Positions 9,301 to 18,717 of a DNA stretch of 64,000 bases are shown here, piece by piece; position 1 is the first letter of the stretch; the number at the start of each line of letters is the position of its first letter. The translations under genes and the position numbers were made by a program. The notes beneath the pieces are model-generated. The model was not told where the DNA came from, did no database searches, and saw nothing but the letters and a program-made list of their open reading frames with translations. The DNA lies in contig NZ_MKIN01000016.1 in the NCBI RefSeq assembly GCF_001938985.1, forward strand, positions 60,029-124,028, given 5' to 3'. Source of the DNA: Gillisella taibaishanensis. Its GTDB lineage: Bacteria; Pseudomonadota; Alphaproteobacteria; Rhizobiales; Rhizobiaceae.

Positions 9301-9455
9301 TTTTTACAAGTTTCGCTCGTTGAAGCTTACTTCCGCGTATTTACAGTTTTTACAATATTACAGCCTTCCTTTGTAAACGACAAGACATCCTAACCTCTTT
9401 CAAAGCCTTGTTCTGACGGTTCTTCTTGGCGATTTTTGCAGCGCACTGTAAAACA
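9301..9455. promoter_or_regulatory. cluster of TTTACA/TGTAAA half sites between regulator and aceA
   Basis: The divergent intergenic region carries repeated half sites. TTTTTACAAG is at 9301-9310, ATTTACAG at 9339-9346, TTTTTACAA at 9347-9355, ATTACAG at 9357-9363, CTTTGTAAACG at 9369-9379 and ACTGTAAAAC at 9446-9455. They occur in both orientations in an AT-rich stretch of a GC-rich genome. Inference: these are operator sites for the adjacent RamB/ScfR-type protein, governing both its own gene and aceA. Confidence 0.6.
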
Positions 9456-9531
9456 AGTCACATCAGACACGGCGATGGCAGCGCAAGAGGAGCGCGATAC
9501 CATCACCCGGAACCGACAAGAGGAGACTGCT

Positions 9532-10821
9532 ATGACAGATTTTTACAACATCGTTCCGACTGCCCCCAAGGGCCGCTTCGACGGGATCGAGCGCAACTAC
9601 ACGGCCGAGGATGTGAAGCGGCTGCGCGGCTCGGTCGAGATCCGCTATACGCTGGCCGAAATGGGCGCGAACCGGCTGTGGCAGCTGATCAACCAGGACG
9701 GTTTCGTCAATGCGCTGGGGGCGCTGTCGGGCAATCAGGCCATGCAGATGGTCCGCGCCGGGCTGAAAGCAATCTATCTATCAGGCTGGCAGGTCGCTGC
9801 CGATGCCAATACGGCCTCGTCCATGTATCCGGACCAGTCGCTCTACCCGGCCAATGCGGCGCCGGAACTGGCCAAGCGGATCAACAAGACGCTGCAACGC
9901 GCCGATCAAATCGAAACTCAGGAAGGCAAGGGCCTGTCGGTCGACACCTGGTTTGCACCAATCGTTGCCGATGCCGAAGCCGGTTTCGGCGGGCCGCTCA
10001 ATGCCTTCGAGATCATGAAGGCCTTCATCGAGGCGGGCGCTGCCGGCGTTCACTATGAAGACCAGCTGGCGTCTGAAAAGAAATGCGGCCATCTCGGCGG
10101 CAAGGTTCTGATCCCGACGGCGGCGCATATCCGTAACCTCACCGCCGCACGTCTGGCCGCCGATGTCATGGGCACGCCGACGCTGATCATTGCCCGCACC
10201 GATGCTGAAGCCGCCAAGCTGCTGACCTCAGATATCGACGAGCGCGATCGGCCTTTCGTGGATCATGACGCCGGCCGCACGGCGGAGGGCTTCTACCAGG
10301 TGCGCAACGGCATCGAGCCCTGCATTGCCCGCGCCATCGCTTATGCGCCCTATTGCGACATGATCTGGATGGAAACCTCCAAGCCGGATCTGGAGCAGGC
10401 GCGCAAGTTCGCCGAGGCCGTGCACAAGGCGCATCCCGGCAAGAAGCTCGCCTATAACTGCTCGCCGTCCTTCAATTGGAAGAAGAACCTGGATGACGCG
10501 ACCATTGCCAAATACCAGCGGGAACTGGGGGCGATGGGCTATAAGTTCCAGTTCATCACGCTCGCCGGCTTCCACCAGCTGAACTACGGCATGTTCGAAC
10601 TGGCGCGCGGCTACAAGGACCGGCAGATGGCTGCCTATTCCGAGCTGCAGCAGGCGGAATTTGCCGCGGAAGCCAATGGCTACACGGCGACCAAGCATCA
10701 GCGCGAAGTCGGCACCGGCTATTTCGATGCCGTCTCGATGGCCATCTCCGGCGGCACGTCCTCGACCACAGCCATGAAGGAATCGACCGAACATGACCAG
10801 TTCCGTCCTGCTGCTGAATGA
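9532..10821 (+). CDS. aceA: isocitrate lyase
   Basis: A 429-residue enzyme that splits isocitrate into glyoxylate and succinate, the first step of the glyoxylate shunt used on acetate and fatty acids. The catalytic signature KKCGH is present (active Cys at about residue 185), as are the upstream DAEAGFGG metal-site loop and YNCSPSFNW. The longer frame from 9436 was rejected: the ATG at 9532 has an AGAGGAG Shine-Dalgarno 7 bases upstream, and MTDFYNIVP is the normal N-terminus for the alphaproteobacterial form. It is divergent from the RamB/ScfR-type regulator. Malate synthase is not in the window. Confidence 0.96.
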   Translation: MTDFYNIVPTAPKGRFDGIERNYTAEDVKRLRGSVEIRYTLAEMGANRLWQLINQDGFVNALGALSGNQAMQMVRAGLKAIYLSGWQVAADANTASSMYPDQSLYPANAAPELAKRINKTLQRADQIETQEGKGLSVDTWFAPIVADAEAGFGGPLNAFEIMKAFIEAGAAGVHYEDQLASEKKCGHLGGKVLIPTAAHIRNLTAARLAADVMGTPTLIIARTDAEAAKLLTSDIDERDRPFVDHDAGRTAEGFYQVRNGIEPCIARAIAYAPYCDMIWMETSKPDLEQARKFAEAVHKAHPGKKLAYNCSPSFNWKKNLDDATIAKYQRELGAMGYKFQFITLAGFHQLNYGMFELARGYKDRQMAAYSELQQAEFAAEANGYTATKHQREVGTGYFDAVSMAISGGTSSTTAMKESTEHDQFRPAAE

Positions 10822-10866
10822 GGTTTGGGCGCTGGTGTTGCTGATGCTTGGTTCAGTCCACAGCAT

Positions 10867-11065
10867 CGGGCTTCGCCCCCCTCATCAGGCTACCGCCATC
10901 TTCTCCCCGCTGGGGAGAAGAGACAAGCCGAGAGACCTTCGCTCACATCGATAATGTCAGCGTAACAGTGGGCGTCAACTTTAGGTCGTTGCCCGATCCA
11001 CAATCCCTCTTCTCCCCGGCGGGGAGAAGTCCCCGGCAGGGGGATGAGGGGGTGCGAAGCCCCAC
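10867..11065. repeat. mosaic inverted-repeat intergenic element (RIME-like)
   Basis: A ~200-base element with long complementary ends: gggcttcgcccccctcat at the left and its near complement at 11044-11063. Inside lie two palindromes, CTTCTCCCCGCTGGGGAGAAG-like at 10900-10920 and its GGC-centred sister at 11009-11029. The layout matches the short intergenic mosaic elements common in rhizobia and Agrobacterium. Read on the minus strand the right part gives the SHPLIPLPG...RRGEE peptide often mis-annotated as a protein. It separates aceA from the next gene. Confidence 0.75.
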
Positions 11066-11130
11066 CTCCCAGCCTGACGAAGACTGACCGACATCCCTTC
11101 AAAAACCCCAGACATAAGAGGAGCAATGCC

Positions 11131-11391
11131 ATGACACCCCAGACCCGCGTCAAAGAACGTGCCGAAGAGCAGGCAACCGCCATGAATGCCGATCAGCAGG
11201 CGCTGATCCGTATGCTGGCCAACGACCTGCACCGGTTGAACCATTCCGTGATGAAAGCTGTCGAGGCCGGCGTCTCCGTCGAGCTCGTCCGCTCCGCCCG
11301 CCACCACGCCGGCGACGGCAATTGGGGTGATCTGCTGATCCCGGTCATCGTGACCCAGGCGGCGGCAGCCGAAGGCATCAGAGCCGCCTAG
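11131..11391 (+). CDS. small conserved hypothetical protein downstream of aceA
   Basis: An 86-residue, mostly helical, soluble protein without signal peptide. It starts at the ATG at 11131, with AGAGGAG 9 bases upstream. A longer frame back to 11044 would read through the repeat element and is rejected. I recognise no domain. The C-terminal half (ARHHAGDGNWGDLLIPVIVTQAAA) contains a His-Asp-rich turn, and the N-terminal half is charged and helical. It lies 309 bases after aceA on the same strand, so co-transcription is possible but interrupted by the mosaic repeat. Confidence 0.65.
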   Translation: MTPQTRVKERAEEQATAMNADQQALIRMLANDLHRLNHSVMKAVEAGVSVELVRSARHHAGDGNWGDLLIPVIVTQAAAAEGIRAA

Positions 11392-11438
11392 AGTTTGTCA
11401 GGGAAAAGTGGGACCCGGTTTTCCCGAAAAGACAAACG
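11392..11438. repeat. dispersed 47-base palindromic repeat, copy 1
   Basis: Imperfect hairpin with arms AGTTTGTC and GACAAACG around a GGGAAAAG...CGGTTTTCCC core. It matches a second copy at 33652-33698 in the opposite orientation at about 40 of 47 positions by eye, and shares its core with the repeats flanking folD. It begins immediately after the stop codon of the small ORF. Confidence 0.7.
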
Positions 11439-11474
11439 AAAGCAAAAGAATATAGAGCCTTTCACGAGGAACCC

Positions 11475-11504
11475 GTTCAGCCCGGCGACAGCGCCGGGCT
11501 GAAC
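11475..11504. terminator. hairpin between convergent genes
   Basis: A 13-base perfect stem GTTCAGCCCGGCG / CGCCGGGCTGAAC with a four-base loop, placed 12 bases beyond the stop of the convergent MFS gene and 84 beyond the plus-strand ORF. There is no strong T run on either side, so termination efficiency is uncertain. Confidence 0.55.
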
Positions 11505-11516
11505 TGCCTTACAGTT

Positions 11517-12698
11517 TCAAGTGGCAGACGCCCGAAACCGCAGGCCAAGCACCAGCGGAATGGTCAGGGCATAGACCACCATAACGGCGATCCAGATCGC
11601 TCCCGGCCAATAATCCTCGACGAGGAAATAGATGCTGGAAAAGCCGAGCGGACCGATGATGGCGGCAAGGCTGAGCGCCGAGGCGAGCACGCCCTGGAAG
11701 CGGCCCTGGTTATCTTCGGAAACCTGGCGGGTGGCGAGCGATTGCAGCGCCGGCGTGCCGATACCGCCGAAGGAAAACACCGGCATGATCGCAAACACCA
11801 TCCAGCTTTGCGTCGTCAGCGCCATGACCGAGAGCGCCAGTATCGAGCAGCCGGTGCCAAACAGGATGGCGGCCCGTTCGCCCAGCAGCCGGACGGCTGG
11901 CCCAGGCAGCAGCGTCTGCGCCAGCGCCTGACAGATCCCGAAGGTGGCAAGCGACAGGCCGGTCCAAAGCCCGTTCCACTGGAAGGTATCGCCACCCCAA
12001 AGCACCCAGCAGGTCCCGTAGGCCTCGCCGGTCAGGCTAAACAGGAAGAAGATCAGGATGACAGGCAGCAACTGCTTCTGCGACAAGGCCCAGCCGAGCG
12101 GCTTCAAGGGATTGAGAGCGGCGAAATCGATCGGCGCGCGGCTCGGCTCCCGGCTTTCCGGCAGGCCGATAAGGGCAAGCAGAAGATTGGCGCCATTCAG
12201 CACCGCCGCCGCGATGAAGGGCAGACGGACCCAATGATCCCCCAGCACACCGCCGAGAACCGGGCCGACGATGAAACCAAGGCCGAACATGGCATTGAAC
12301 AGGCCAAACCGTCGCGCCCGCTGATCCTCCGGAGAAATATCGGTAAGATAGGCCGTGGCAACCGACATATTGGCGCTTGTCAGCCCTGTGATCGCCCGGC
12401 CGAGCACCAGCAGCCAGAGATTGTCGGCAAAGGCCAAAAGCAGATAATTCGCCGCCGCTCCGGCGAGCGAAATCAGCAGGATCGGCCGGCGCCCGAGCCG
12501 GTCGCTGAGCGACCCCAGAACCGGCGCGAATACAAACTGAATGACCGCATGCAGCGCCACCAGCACGCCGATGTAGGGCGCGACATTGTCGATATGGGTC
12601 ACATCGCGCAACAGCGCCGGCAGAATGGGAAAGATCAGCCCAAAGCCGACGGCATCGAGAGCGACGGTGGCATAAATGACGAGAAGAGATTTGCTCAT
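11517..12698 (-). CDS. MFS efflux transporter, TetA-like (drug:H+ antiporter-1)
   Basis: A 393-residue protein with about 12 membrane helices. It opens with LLVIYATVALDAVGFGLIFPILPALL, the classic start of the TCR/Tet subgroup. Loop 2-3 has motif A (GSLSDRLGRRPIL), and helix 5 has a GPVLGG-type antiporter motif C. The ATG at 12698 follows AGGAA by 7 bases; the frame upstream to 12863 lacks coding character and is dropped. TetA-type genes normally sit beside tetR, but none is present here. The substrate is therefore unknown, and tetracycline resistance should not be assumed. Confidence 0.8.
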   Translation of the reverse strand: MSKSLLVIYATVALDAVGFGLIFPILPALLRDVTHIDNVAPYIGVLVALHAVIQFVFAPVLGSLSDRLGRRPILLISLAGAAANYLLLAFADNLWLLVLGRAITGLTSANMSVATAYLTDISPEDQRARRFGLFNAMFGLGFIVGPVLGGVLGDHWVRLPFIAAAVLNGANLLLALIGLPESREPSRAPIDFAALNPLKPLGWALSQKQLLPVILIFFLFSLTGEAYGTCWVLWGGDTFQWNGLWTGLSLATFGICQALAQTLLPGPAVRLLGERAAILFGTGCSILALSVMALTTQSWMVFAIMPVFSFGGIGTPALQSLATRQVSEDNQGRFQGVLASALSLAAIIGPLGFSSIYFLVEDYWPGAIWIAVMVVYALTIPLVLGLRFRASAT

Positions 12699-12950
12699 GG
12701 CGCGTTCCTGAAAGGCAGGCGGAAGGCACCATACCAGCGCCAACGCTCTGCTGTTAGGCCTGATCGAGATCAGACCGCCTGTTGGGGAAACGCTGGCCGG
12801 CCGCTGCGGCAAAGGCAGATAGACGACGTATACTTGAATACCCGGACCGGACACAGCCGGCAACCAAGCCTAAACGGCATGGAAACGGACACTCACTTTG
12901 CGCGATAACGTGTTTTTAGGCGAGTGAGCCAGCTAGGGCAAGAGGTGGCG

Positions 12951-14117
12951 TTATGTAGAAGCGCTGTCCAGACGACGACAGACTTCCGACGACACCGACA
13001 TGGTGGCAATAACGGGTAGCGTCACGTAGAAAGCGGCAGACACGCCAAAATGATCGGCGAACGCGCCAAGCGCAAAGGAGGCAACTTGGCCGCCCACGGT
13101 GAGCGATACGACCATCAGCATAGAAAGTGCTGCGCTGGCCGTCGGATTGCGATCCATGGCTCGCCCCAGAAATATCGGGAAAAGTCCACCGATGCCGATG
13201 CCAAGCACAAAATTGCCGACCAGTATCAACGGCGCGCTGCCGGCAAACAGAACAAGAAGTTCACCTAACAGGGCGGCGATAAGCATTGACCTCTGGGTCC
13301 AGGCAAACTTGGCCGCACTGGCGAATGCCATCACAAAAATCCTTGATGCTATCATCCCAGCCGTAAAAGCTGTGAGACCATAGCGTGCGATATCCTGTTG
13401 CAGCCCCACATCGAGCGCATAGGCAACGAACCAGACATTTTGCGTCCACTCGATTGCCCCGAGCGAAAAGCTGGCGAGGCCAAGGAACAGCAACTCCGAA
13501 AGCGCCAAGCTCGTGCGATCATTCCCCGTCATCGCCGCCGTCGCTCTGGCGCCCGTCGCAAGCGGTCCGAGCAATTGCAAGACAAACAGGCCACCGACCG
13601 CGGCAAAGCCTATGGAAATCGTGAGATAAAAGCTCTGCCAGCTCATCTGCAGATGCAAGACCATCAAGATGTAGAGCGGTGCGGCCATATTGCCGAGGCT
13701 AAAGACGACATCGAGAATGGCCAATGCCGATGATCGCCGCTCGGTGAAGAGATCGCCGAACAAAGTATGGGACGCAGTGAAGATCGCCCCACCGCAGAGC
13801 CCTAGCAGGAGATAGACGATATAGAATACGCCCGACGCGGTGGTCGCAAACTGGACAAGAGCAAAAAGCGCCGTCAGCGCAGAAAGACAAGCCAGAACCG
13901 GCACCGTCCCAAAAATCCTCAACAGGCGATTAGCCGCAAAAGAACCCGCGCTGAACCCCAGCGACCACGCCACAAACACCATTCCCGCCAGAAGCGGCGA
14001 AAGAGCGAACGTATGCATCGCATTTGGCAGAAGCGCACCAATGGACACACCGAGCATCCCCCAGAAGAAAAAGGAGATGCTGGCAGAGGCGCCGAGGAGA
14101 AGTCGATGATCGATCAA
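12951..14117 (-). CDS. MFS transporter of unknown substrate
   Basis: A 388-residue protein with about 12 hydrophobic helices and MFS character (helix-4 region GGAIFTASHTLFGDL, mid-protein charged loop, second-half FVLGIGIGGLFPIFLGRAMDR). The start is taken as TTG at 14117 because GGAG sits 6 bases upstream and no in-frame ATG lies near. It lies 252 bases upstream of the TetA-like gene on the same strand. No regulator is adjacent. Substrate cannot be inferred; sugar or drug:H+ antiport are both possible. Confidence 0.7.
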   Translation of the reverse strand: MIDHRLLLGASASISFFFWGMLGVSIGALLPNAMHTFALSPLLAGMVFVAWSLGFSAGSFAANRLLRIFGTVPVLACLSALTALFALVQFATTASGVFYIVYLLLGLCGGAIFTASHTLFGDLFTERRSSALAILDVVFSLGNMAAPLYILMVLHLQMSWQSFYLTISIGFAAVGGLFVLQLLGPLATGARATAAMTGNDRTSLALSELLFLGLASFSLGAIEWTQNVWFVAYALDVGLQQDIARYGLTAFTAGMIASRIFVMAFASAAKFAWTQRSMLIAALLGELLVLFAGSAPLILVGNFVLGIGIGGLFPIFLGRAMDRNPTASAALSMLMVVSLTVGGQVASFALGAFADHFGVSAAFYVTLPVIATMSVSSEVCRRLDSAST

Positions 14118-14380
14118 AAGCGGCTCCCATTGTTAGAATGAGATGTCGACAGCGAGTTGGAAACGGCCGGCCCTGCTTTATAAGAAGCTAGGCCTCATGG
14201 CGATCAGCGGCAAGGCTTCGCGCGCTGCACCGAAGGCAGCGCTGGCAGAGTTAAAAGAGGCTCTACGGGAAATAAGTTAAACGAAAGGAAGACACCAATT
14301 CAACCCATAGAGACGCCATGCCTCGCCTCAACGGAAAGTGACCGATGAAATATGAAAGCCACTGGCGATGCTCAGATTGC

Positions 14381-14892
14381 TCATCCGCACCACGCGTAAA
14401 CGGCAGAGGCAATGTCGTCAGCCGTTCGGATGCGCCACACGCTCAAATGCCCTGCGGCTGCAAGTCGAGTAGAGATCGTATCTCGAAACTCACCACCATG
14501 CCTCAGGCTGCGTATCGCGAACTTGTATTGCTCCCAGAGCCAATCGACATTGCCATCCGGCAGTTCGGGCCGCGTCCGGCCTCTGCTGCGAAGCGGCCGG
14601 GTCAACAAACGCCATGCCCTCAGCCATTCCGGTGGGTCGGGCCACATGACGGCGTCGGCGTGTTGCAGCGCATAGGGAAGCAGGCTTGGACCGCCTTCCA
14701 AGATCCAGGCCTCCGCCTGCAGCGCCATTGACAACAGTGCGTCGACTTCAGGCCGAGGACGCTGCTTCCAATTGCTTGTCAGCTTGAGTGCATCAAAGGA
14801 AATGACCGGCACATCGGGGCGCATGGCCGCCAATGCCTGGCAAAATGGCTTTTGCCCGATCCATTCGCGCCGGTGACAATCAATCTGCGCAT
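14381..14892 (-). pseudogene. P-loop kinase-like (adenylate kinase/FlaR-type) gene with frameshift
   Basis: Two frames must be joined to give one protein. The first (from ATG 14892, preceded by GAGGAG) encodes MRRLIVTGANGSGKSHFARH, a Walker A P-loop. The second (from about 14833 to the stop at 14381) encodes AAMRPDVPVISFDALKLTSNW followed by a lid-like helical region ending in ASAVYAWCG. Adding one base near 14832-14834 makes a continuous ~170-residue protein with the spacing normal for small nucleotide kinases often annotated as DNA topology modulation protein or AAA ATPase. As written, the gene is broken. A sequencing error in the single affected position is the alternative. Confidence 0.7.
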
Positions 14893-14973
14893 AACCTGCT
14901 CCTCGCCGAACTGTGGCACTTGCCTACGACAAACGGGCATCGCTGTTTTTGCAGAGCGGTCGCTTGACGCAAA

Positions 14974-15005
14974 CAAAAAAGCGCCCGATCTTGCGACCGG
15001 GCGCC
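14974..15005 (-). terminator. Rho-independent terminator of the chemoreceptor gene
   Basis: Read on the minus strand: GGCGCCCGGTCGCAAGATCGG-type hairpin (stem GCGCCCG / CGGGCGC) followed by a run of six T and TGTTTG. It lies 22 bases past the chemoreceptor stop codon. Confidence 0.9.
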
Positions 15006-15027
15006 TTCAAATCACATCGTCACAGCT

Positions 15028-17553
15028 TTAGGCTGCGCGACCAAACCTTTGTGCCGGCGCGCTGCTCTCCAGCTTGAACTGCTGCAGCAGACCGACGAGT
15101 TGATCGGCTTCCTCGGCCAGCTGGCGGCTGGCGGCGGAGGTTTCTTCAACCATGGCAGCGTTTTGCTGGGTGAGGCTATCCATCTGGCCAACGGCGCCGT
15201 TGACCTCGCCAAGGGCCGCAGACTGGTCGCGGCTGGCAGCGGCTATGCCTTCGACATGGCTGCTGATCGTGGCGATCTGCTGGCTGATGACGGTCAGCGC
15301 TTCCCCGGTTTCCTGGACAAGCTTCGAGCCGGCATTGACCTCTTCCGTCGAGGTGTTGATCAGCGTCTTGATGTCCTTGGCAGCCCTGCCGGAGCGTTGA
15401 GCGAGTTCGCGCACTTCCTGGGCAACGACCGCAAAGCCCTTGCCGGCTTCACCGGCGCGGGCAGCCTCGACACCGGCATTCAGCGCCAGGAGGTTGGTCT
15501 GGAAGGCGATTTCCTCGATGACGCTGATGATCTGCTCGATCTTCTTGGAGGCATCCTCGATTCGGCCCATGGCCGAAACCGCATTGCCGACCACCACAGC
15601 CGAGGCCTGGGCATTGTCGCGGGTCTCACCGACAATGGCATTGACCTCACGGGCCTTTTCAGCGGCCTGACGGACATTGGCGGTGACTTCGTTGACGGCG
15701 GCGGCGGTCTCCTCCAGCGAGGCGGCCTGAGTTTCGGTGCGGCGCGACAGGTCGTCTGTGGAATGGGCCATCTGCCGGACATTGCCCTGGATGGCGGTGA
15801 CATTGCCCTGGATCAGGCCGATTGTCTCCTTGAGACGGGCAAGCGAGCGATTGAAGTCGACGCGCAATTGTTCGAGGCGGCCGGTAAAGGGCTTTTCCAG
15901 CATCGCCGAGACATCGCCATTGGCGAGACGTTCGAGGCCGCTAGCAAGCTCGGTGACCGCGAATTGCACCTGCCGCTCGGTCTCCTGCTTTTCGGCGTCG
16001 TTGCGGGCGCGGTCGGCCTCGATCTCGGCACGGACGCGCTCGCCTTCGGCCTCGGCGCGGATCTTCGCCTCGGCATTGCTCTTGAAGACGCCAAGCGCGC
16101 GGGCCATGTCGCCGATCTCGTCGTGACGTGCCTCGCCGGCGATTGCGATTTGCAGATCGCCACCGGCAAGCCGGCGCATAGCTGATGTGATCTGGTTGAT
16201 CGGTCCCTTGAAAGTGGCAATCAGGCCGACGCCGGCAATGGCGGCGATGAAGATGCCGGCAGCAAGCGCGATGGCCGATAGCGTATCGGCGACGCCCCGC
16301 TCAGCATCGGCCACGTCCTGTTGGGCGGCAGCAAAATCGCTGAGCTGGGTCCAGATGACGTCGATGTCGCGGGCGGCGGTCGTAAAGGCTGAGACGCGCT
16401 CGCCGTCCATGGTGAGAAGCTTGCTTGCCTTATCGCCCATGGACAGGGTCAGCGGTTCGATGCCGGCGAGCTTTGCCTTGATGTCGGCGCTAACACTGTC
16501 GTCCTTCGCCATGGCGGCGGCGCGGCGGCTGAGGCTGCCGAGTGCCGCCTGGAACTTCTGCAGGTTGTCGGCATTTGCAGCCGCCGTAAATCTGACGCCG
16601 CGCAATTCGACGCCATCGGCGATATCGGCAAGCTGACGGGTGGCATTCAGCAATGCCGTTGCCTCGGCAATCGGCTGGTCGAGTGTGCCGAATACGGCGG
16701 TGGCCTGACGGGCCTTGAGTGTAGAGGCGCCCTGCAAACGGATCGAGACCGGCCGCATCAGGTTGATCGCCTGCTCTGTCGCGCCGACCGTCGCATCATT
16801 GACGATGCCGAGATCGACCTGGGCCGCCAGCTGGACGATATTGTCGTTGAGATTGTTGCCGAGCACCGTTTGGTCGGCCGGCAGCGCCGCGACGATATCG
16901 GCCACGGCCTTCTTCAGCTCGGGCATCTGCGTCTTGACCATGTCCATCTTCGTCTGTGGCACGGTGGCGCTGTTGAAATCGGTGACCAGTTGCGCAATCA
17001 GATTGGCGCCGCGGGTCAGCCGATCAGCGTCGCGCAGCATGGTCTTTGCCTTGCCTTCATCGCTGGCAAGCGCTTCGCGCACCTGTGTGGAGAAGCTGAG
17101 AAGGTCGCCCTGCTGGCTCGACAGCTGCTTGATATCGCTATCAAGGGCAGCGCGCAGGTCGGTTTCGCTGCGGTCGAGGTCCCATAGACGCTTGACCTGG
17201 CCGGCGATCGATTGAGTGCCGGTCATGGCCGCATCGATCCGCGTCGCGCCATCGCGATCCGCTAGAGTGTCGCGCATGGTCTTCAAGGCCGAGAGCTGCG
17301 TATCCAGCTCGCGATCCAGCGCCGCCTTCGTGCTGTCATTGGTCTGCTGCAAAAACACGGTCATCGACTGATAGACGTTCTTAAACCCGCTCAACGTGTT
17401 GACCACATTGTTCGTGACTTCCATCTGACCCTGCAACAAGCGCGAGGCGTAATAGCCCGCCGCGCCGACAGCGGATATCGCAAGCACGAAGGGAATGATG
17501 AAGACCAGAACCTTGGTCTGGATTTTGTAGTGCGAAAGAAGACGATCGAACAT
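15028..17553 (-). CDS. methyl-accepting chemotaxis protein with long helical sensor domain
   Basis: An 841-residue transmembrane chemoreceptor. TM1 is at residues ~14-36 and TM2 at ~424-447. Between them is a ~387-residue periplasmic region that looks entirely helical. A HAMP domain (~448-505), a second HAMP-like segment ([18 protein letters not shown]) and the MCP signalling hairpin follow, with the tip [19 protein letters not shown]. No CheR-tethering pentapeptide is seen at the C-terminus. The sensor is much longer than a four-helix bundle (~150) or HBM (~250). It is similar in size to the trimodular helical sensor described for S. meliloti McpZ, as I recall. A strong terminator follows, so it is monocistronic. 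Ligand unknown. Confidence 0.93.
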   Translation of the reverse strand: MFDRLLSHYKIQTKVLVFIIPFVLAISAVGAAGYYASRLLQGQMEVTNNVVNTLSGFKNVYQSMTVFLQQTNDSTKAALDRELDTQLSALKTMRDTLADRDGATRIDAAMTGTQSIAGQVKRLWDLDRSETDLRAALDSDIKQLSSQQGDLLSFSTQVREALASDEGKAKTMLRDADRLTRGANLIAQLVTDFNSATVPQTKMDMVKTQMPELKKAVADIVAALPADQTVLGNNLNDNIVQLAAQVDLGIVNDATVGATEQAINLMRPVSIRLQGASTLKARQATAVFGTLDQPIAEATALLNATRQLADIADGVELRGVRFTAAANADNLQKFQAALGSLSRRAAAMAKDDSVSADIKAKLAGIEPLTLSMGDKASKLLTMDGERVSAFTTAARDIDVIWTQLSDFAAAQQDVADAERGVADTLSAIALAAGIFIAAIAGVGLIATFKGPINQITSAMRRLAGGDLQIAIAGEARHDEIGDMARALGVFKSNAEAKIRAEAEGERVRAEIEADRARNDAEKQETERQVQFAVTELASGLERLANGDVSAMLEKPFTGRLEQLRVDFNRSLARLKETIGLIQGNVTAIQGNVRQMAHSTDDLSRRTETQAASLEETAAAVNEVTANVRQAAEKAREVNAIVGETRDNAQASAVVVGNAVSAMGRIEDASKKIEQIISVIEEIAFQTNLLALNAGVEAARAGEAGKGFAVVAQEVRELAQRSGRAAKDIKTLINTSTEEVNAGSKLVQETGEALTVISQQIATISSHVEGIAAASRDQSAALGEVNGAVGQMDSLTQQNAAMVEETSAASRQLAEEADQLVGLLQQFKLESSAPAQRFGRAA

Positions 17554-17768
17554 GACAGCAACCCCCTGGAATTAGGGCGATATTATTATTTCGAATACTC
17601 GAATAGAAATGTCGCCTTTTTGTTGTTACATGTCGGTCTGAACAAATTCTGAAGACAAAGACTCGATTTGGACTCTATTCGCCCAGTCAACTGGGGAAAA
17701 TTGTAGGGCCATCGCAACCTTTAGAAGAGTTGCGAAATTTCGCACTTTTTGCATTGCACCAATCGAAG

Positions 17769-18635
17769 TCAGCCCTGCCGGTTCCCGGCAAAGGCCGGTC
17801 CCAGATCCTTCATCAAATTGGTCAGTCGGCGGGCGAATAGGCGCACCTCGCTGCGGTGGCGATCGTCATTGTTGGTGACCAGCCATTGCCGATGACGCAG
17901 TTCCTTGATCTCGCTACCAACGCGCTGCAGCTGCGGATCGGCGTCGCCGACAAAGCACGGCAGCACGGCAAGCCCCGCGCCTGCAACCGCCAGATCCTTT
18001 AGCGACCGCGGCCTGCTGACCGTGACCCGGATCTGATCGGCCACAAGCTGATGCGGCCATTTCAGATAGGCCGAGATTGCCGCGTCCGGTGAAACCGCGA
18101 TCCAGGGTTGGAGCTGAAGGTCATCGGCCAGATGGTGCCGGTAAGCGGCATAGGCGACATCGCCAAGCGCGATGCGGGCAAGATTGCTCTCCTGCGGCTC
18201 GACGGCTCGGATGCCGATATCGGTTTCCCGATGCGCAAGGGCCGCCCGCTCCTCGGTGATCGTCAGCTCGACGCGAAATGCATCAGTGCTGCGGCACAGC
18301 TTCGTCATGTTCTGGGCAATCAGCCGGGCAACCCAGGTGCCAGCGGTGACCCTCACCAATGCCGGCTCCGACGACTGTCGCCGCCAAAGATCGACACCGC
18401 GCGCAGCAGCCTCAAAGGACTTGAGATGATCGAGAAGCGCCTGGCCATCCGCTGTCAGCGTGTAGCCGGTCTGGGCACGGTGAAACAGAGTGCGGCCGAG
18501 TTCAGCCTCCAGCTCCAGCATGCGCCGGCCAAGCGTTGCGGCGCTGAGTCCTGTTGATTGAACGGCGCCCGTCAACCCGCGATAGCGCGCCACTGCGATA
18601 AAGAGTTGATAGCTGTCCCACGCGAGGTTTTTCAT
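17769..18635 (-). CDS. LysR-family transcriptional regulator
   Basis: A 288-residue regulator with the N-terminal winged HTH (residues ~5-62, FIAVARYRGLTGAVQSTGLSAATLGRRMLELEAELG), linker helix and a LysR substrate-binding domain. It belongs to the LysR group that often autoregulates or controls a divergent gene. The only divergent neighbour is the small ORF at 18718, 82 bases away. No metabolic partner is evident, so its effector and target cannot be named. Confidence 0.88.
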   Translation of the reverse strand: MKNLAWDSYQLFIAVARYRGLTGAVQSTGLSAATLGRRMLELEAELGRTLFHRAQTGYTLTADGQALLDHLKSFEAAARGVDLWRRQSSEPALVRVTAGTWVARLIAQNMTKLCRSTDAFRVELTITEERAALAHRETDIGIRAVEPQESNLARIALGDVAYAAYRHHLADDLQLQPWIAVSPDAAISAYLKWPHQLVADQIRVTVSRPRSLKDLAVAGAGLAVLPCFVGDADPQLQRVGSEIKELRHRQWLVTNNDDRHRSEVRLFARRLTNLMKDLGPAFAGNRQG

Positions 18636-18717
18636 AGGTGAAAGACATAGCGCAAAATCGCCTCTACTTCCACCAGCAGCGAAAGACTAACCTTCTCCCG
18701 GACATTGGAGAGGTGCC

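Noticed and set aside
10900..11029. Possible CRISPR from two similar 21-base palindromes
   Set aside because: Only two units, palindromic and differing, within a larger inverted repeat; no cas genes.
10890..11183. 97-codon minus-strand frame with SHPLIPLPG...RRGEE
   Set aside because: Translation of the mosaic repeat; such peptides recur wherever the repeat does and are not genes.
11517..12698. Naming the MFS gene tetA and predicting tetracycline resistance
   Set aside because: No divergent tetR and no operator pair; many TCR/Tet-subgroup pumps have other substrates.
14143..14280. 45-codon plus-strand frame between the second MFS gene and the broken kinase
   Set aside because: Ends in a neat helix (APKAALAELKEALREIS) but has no good ribosome site and no recognised relatives; left as unproven.
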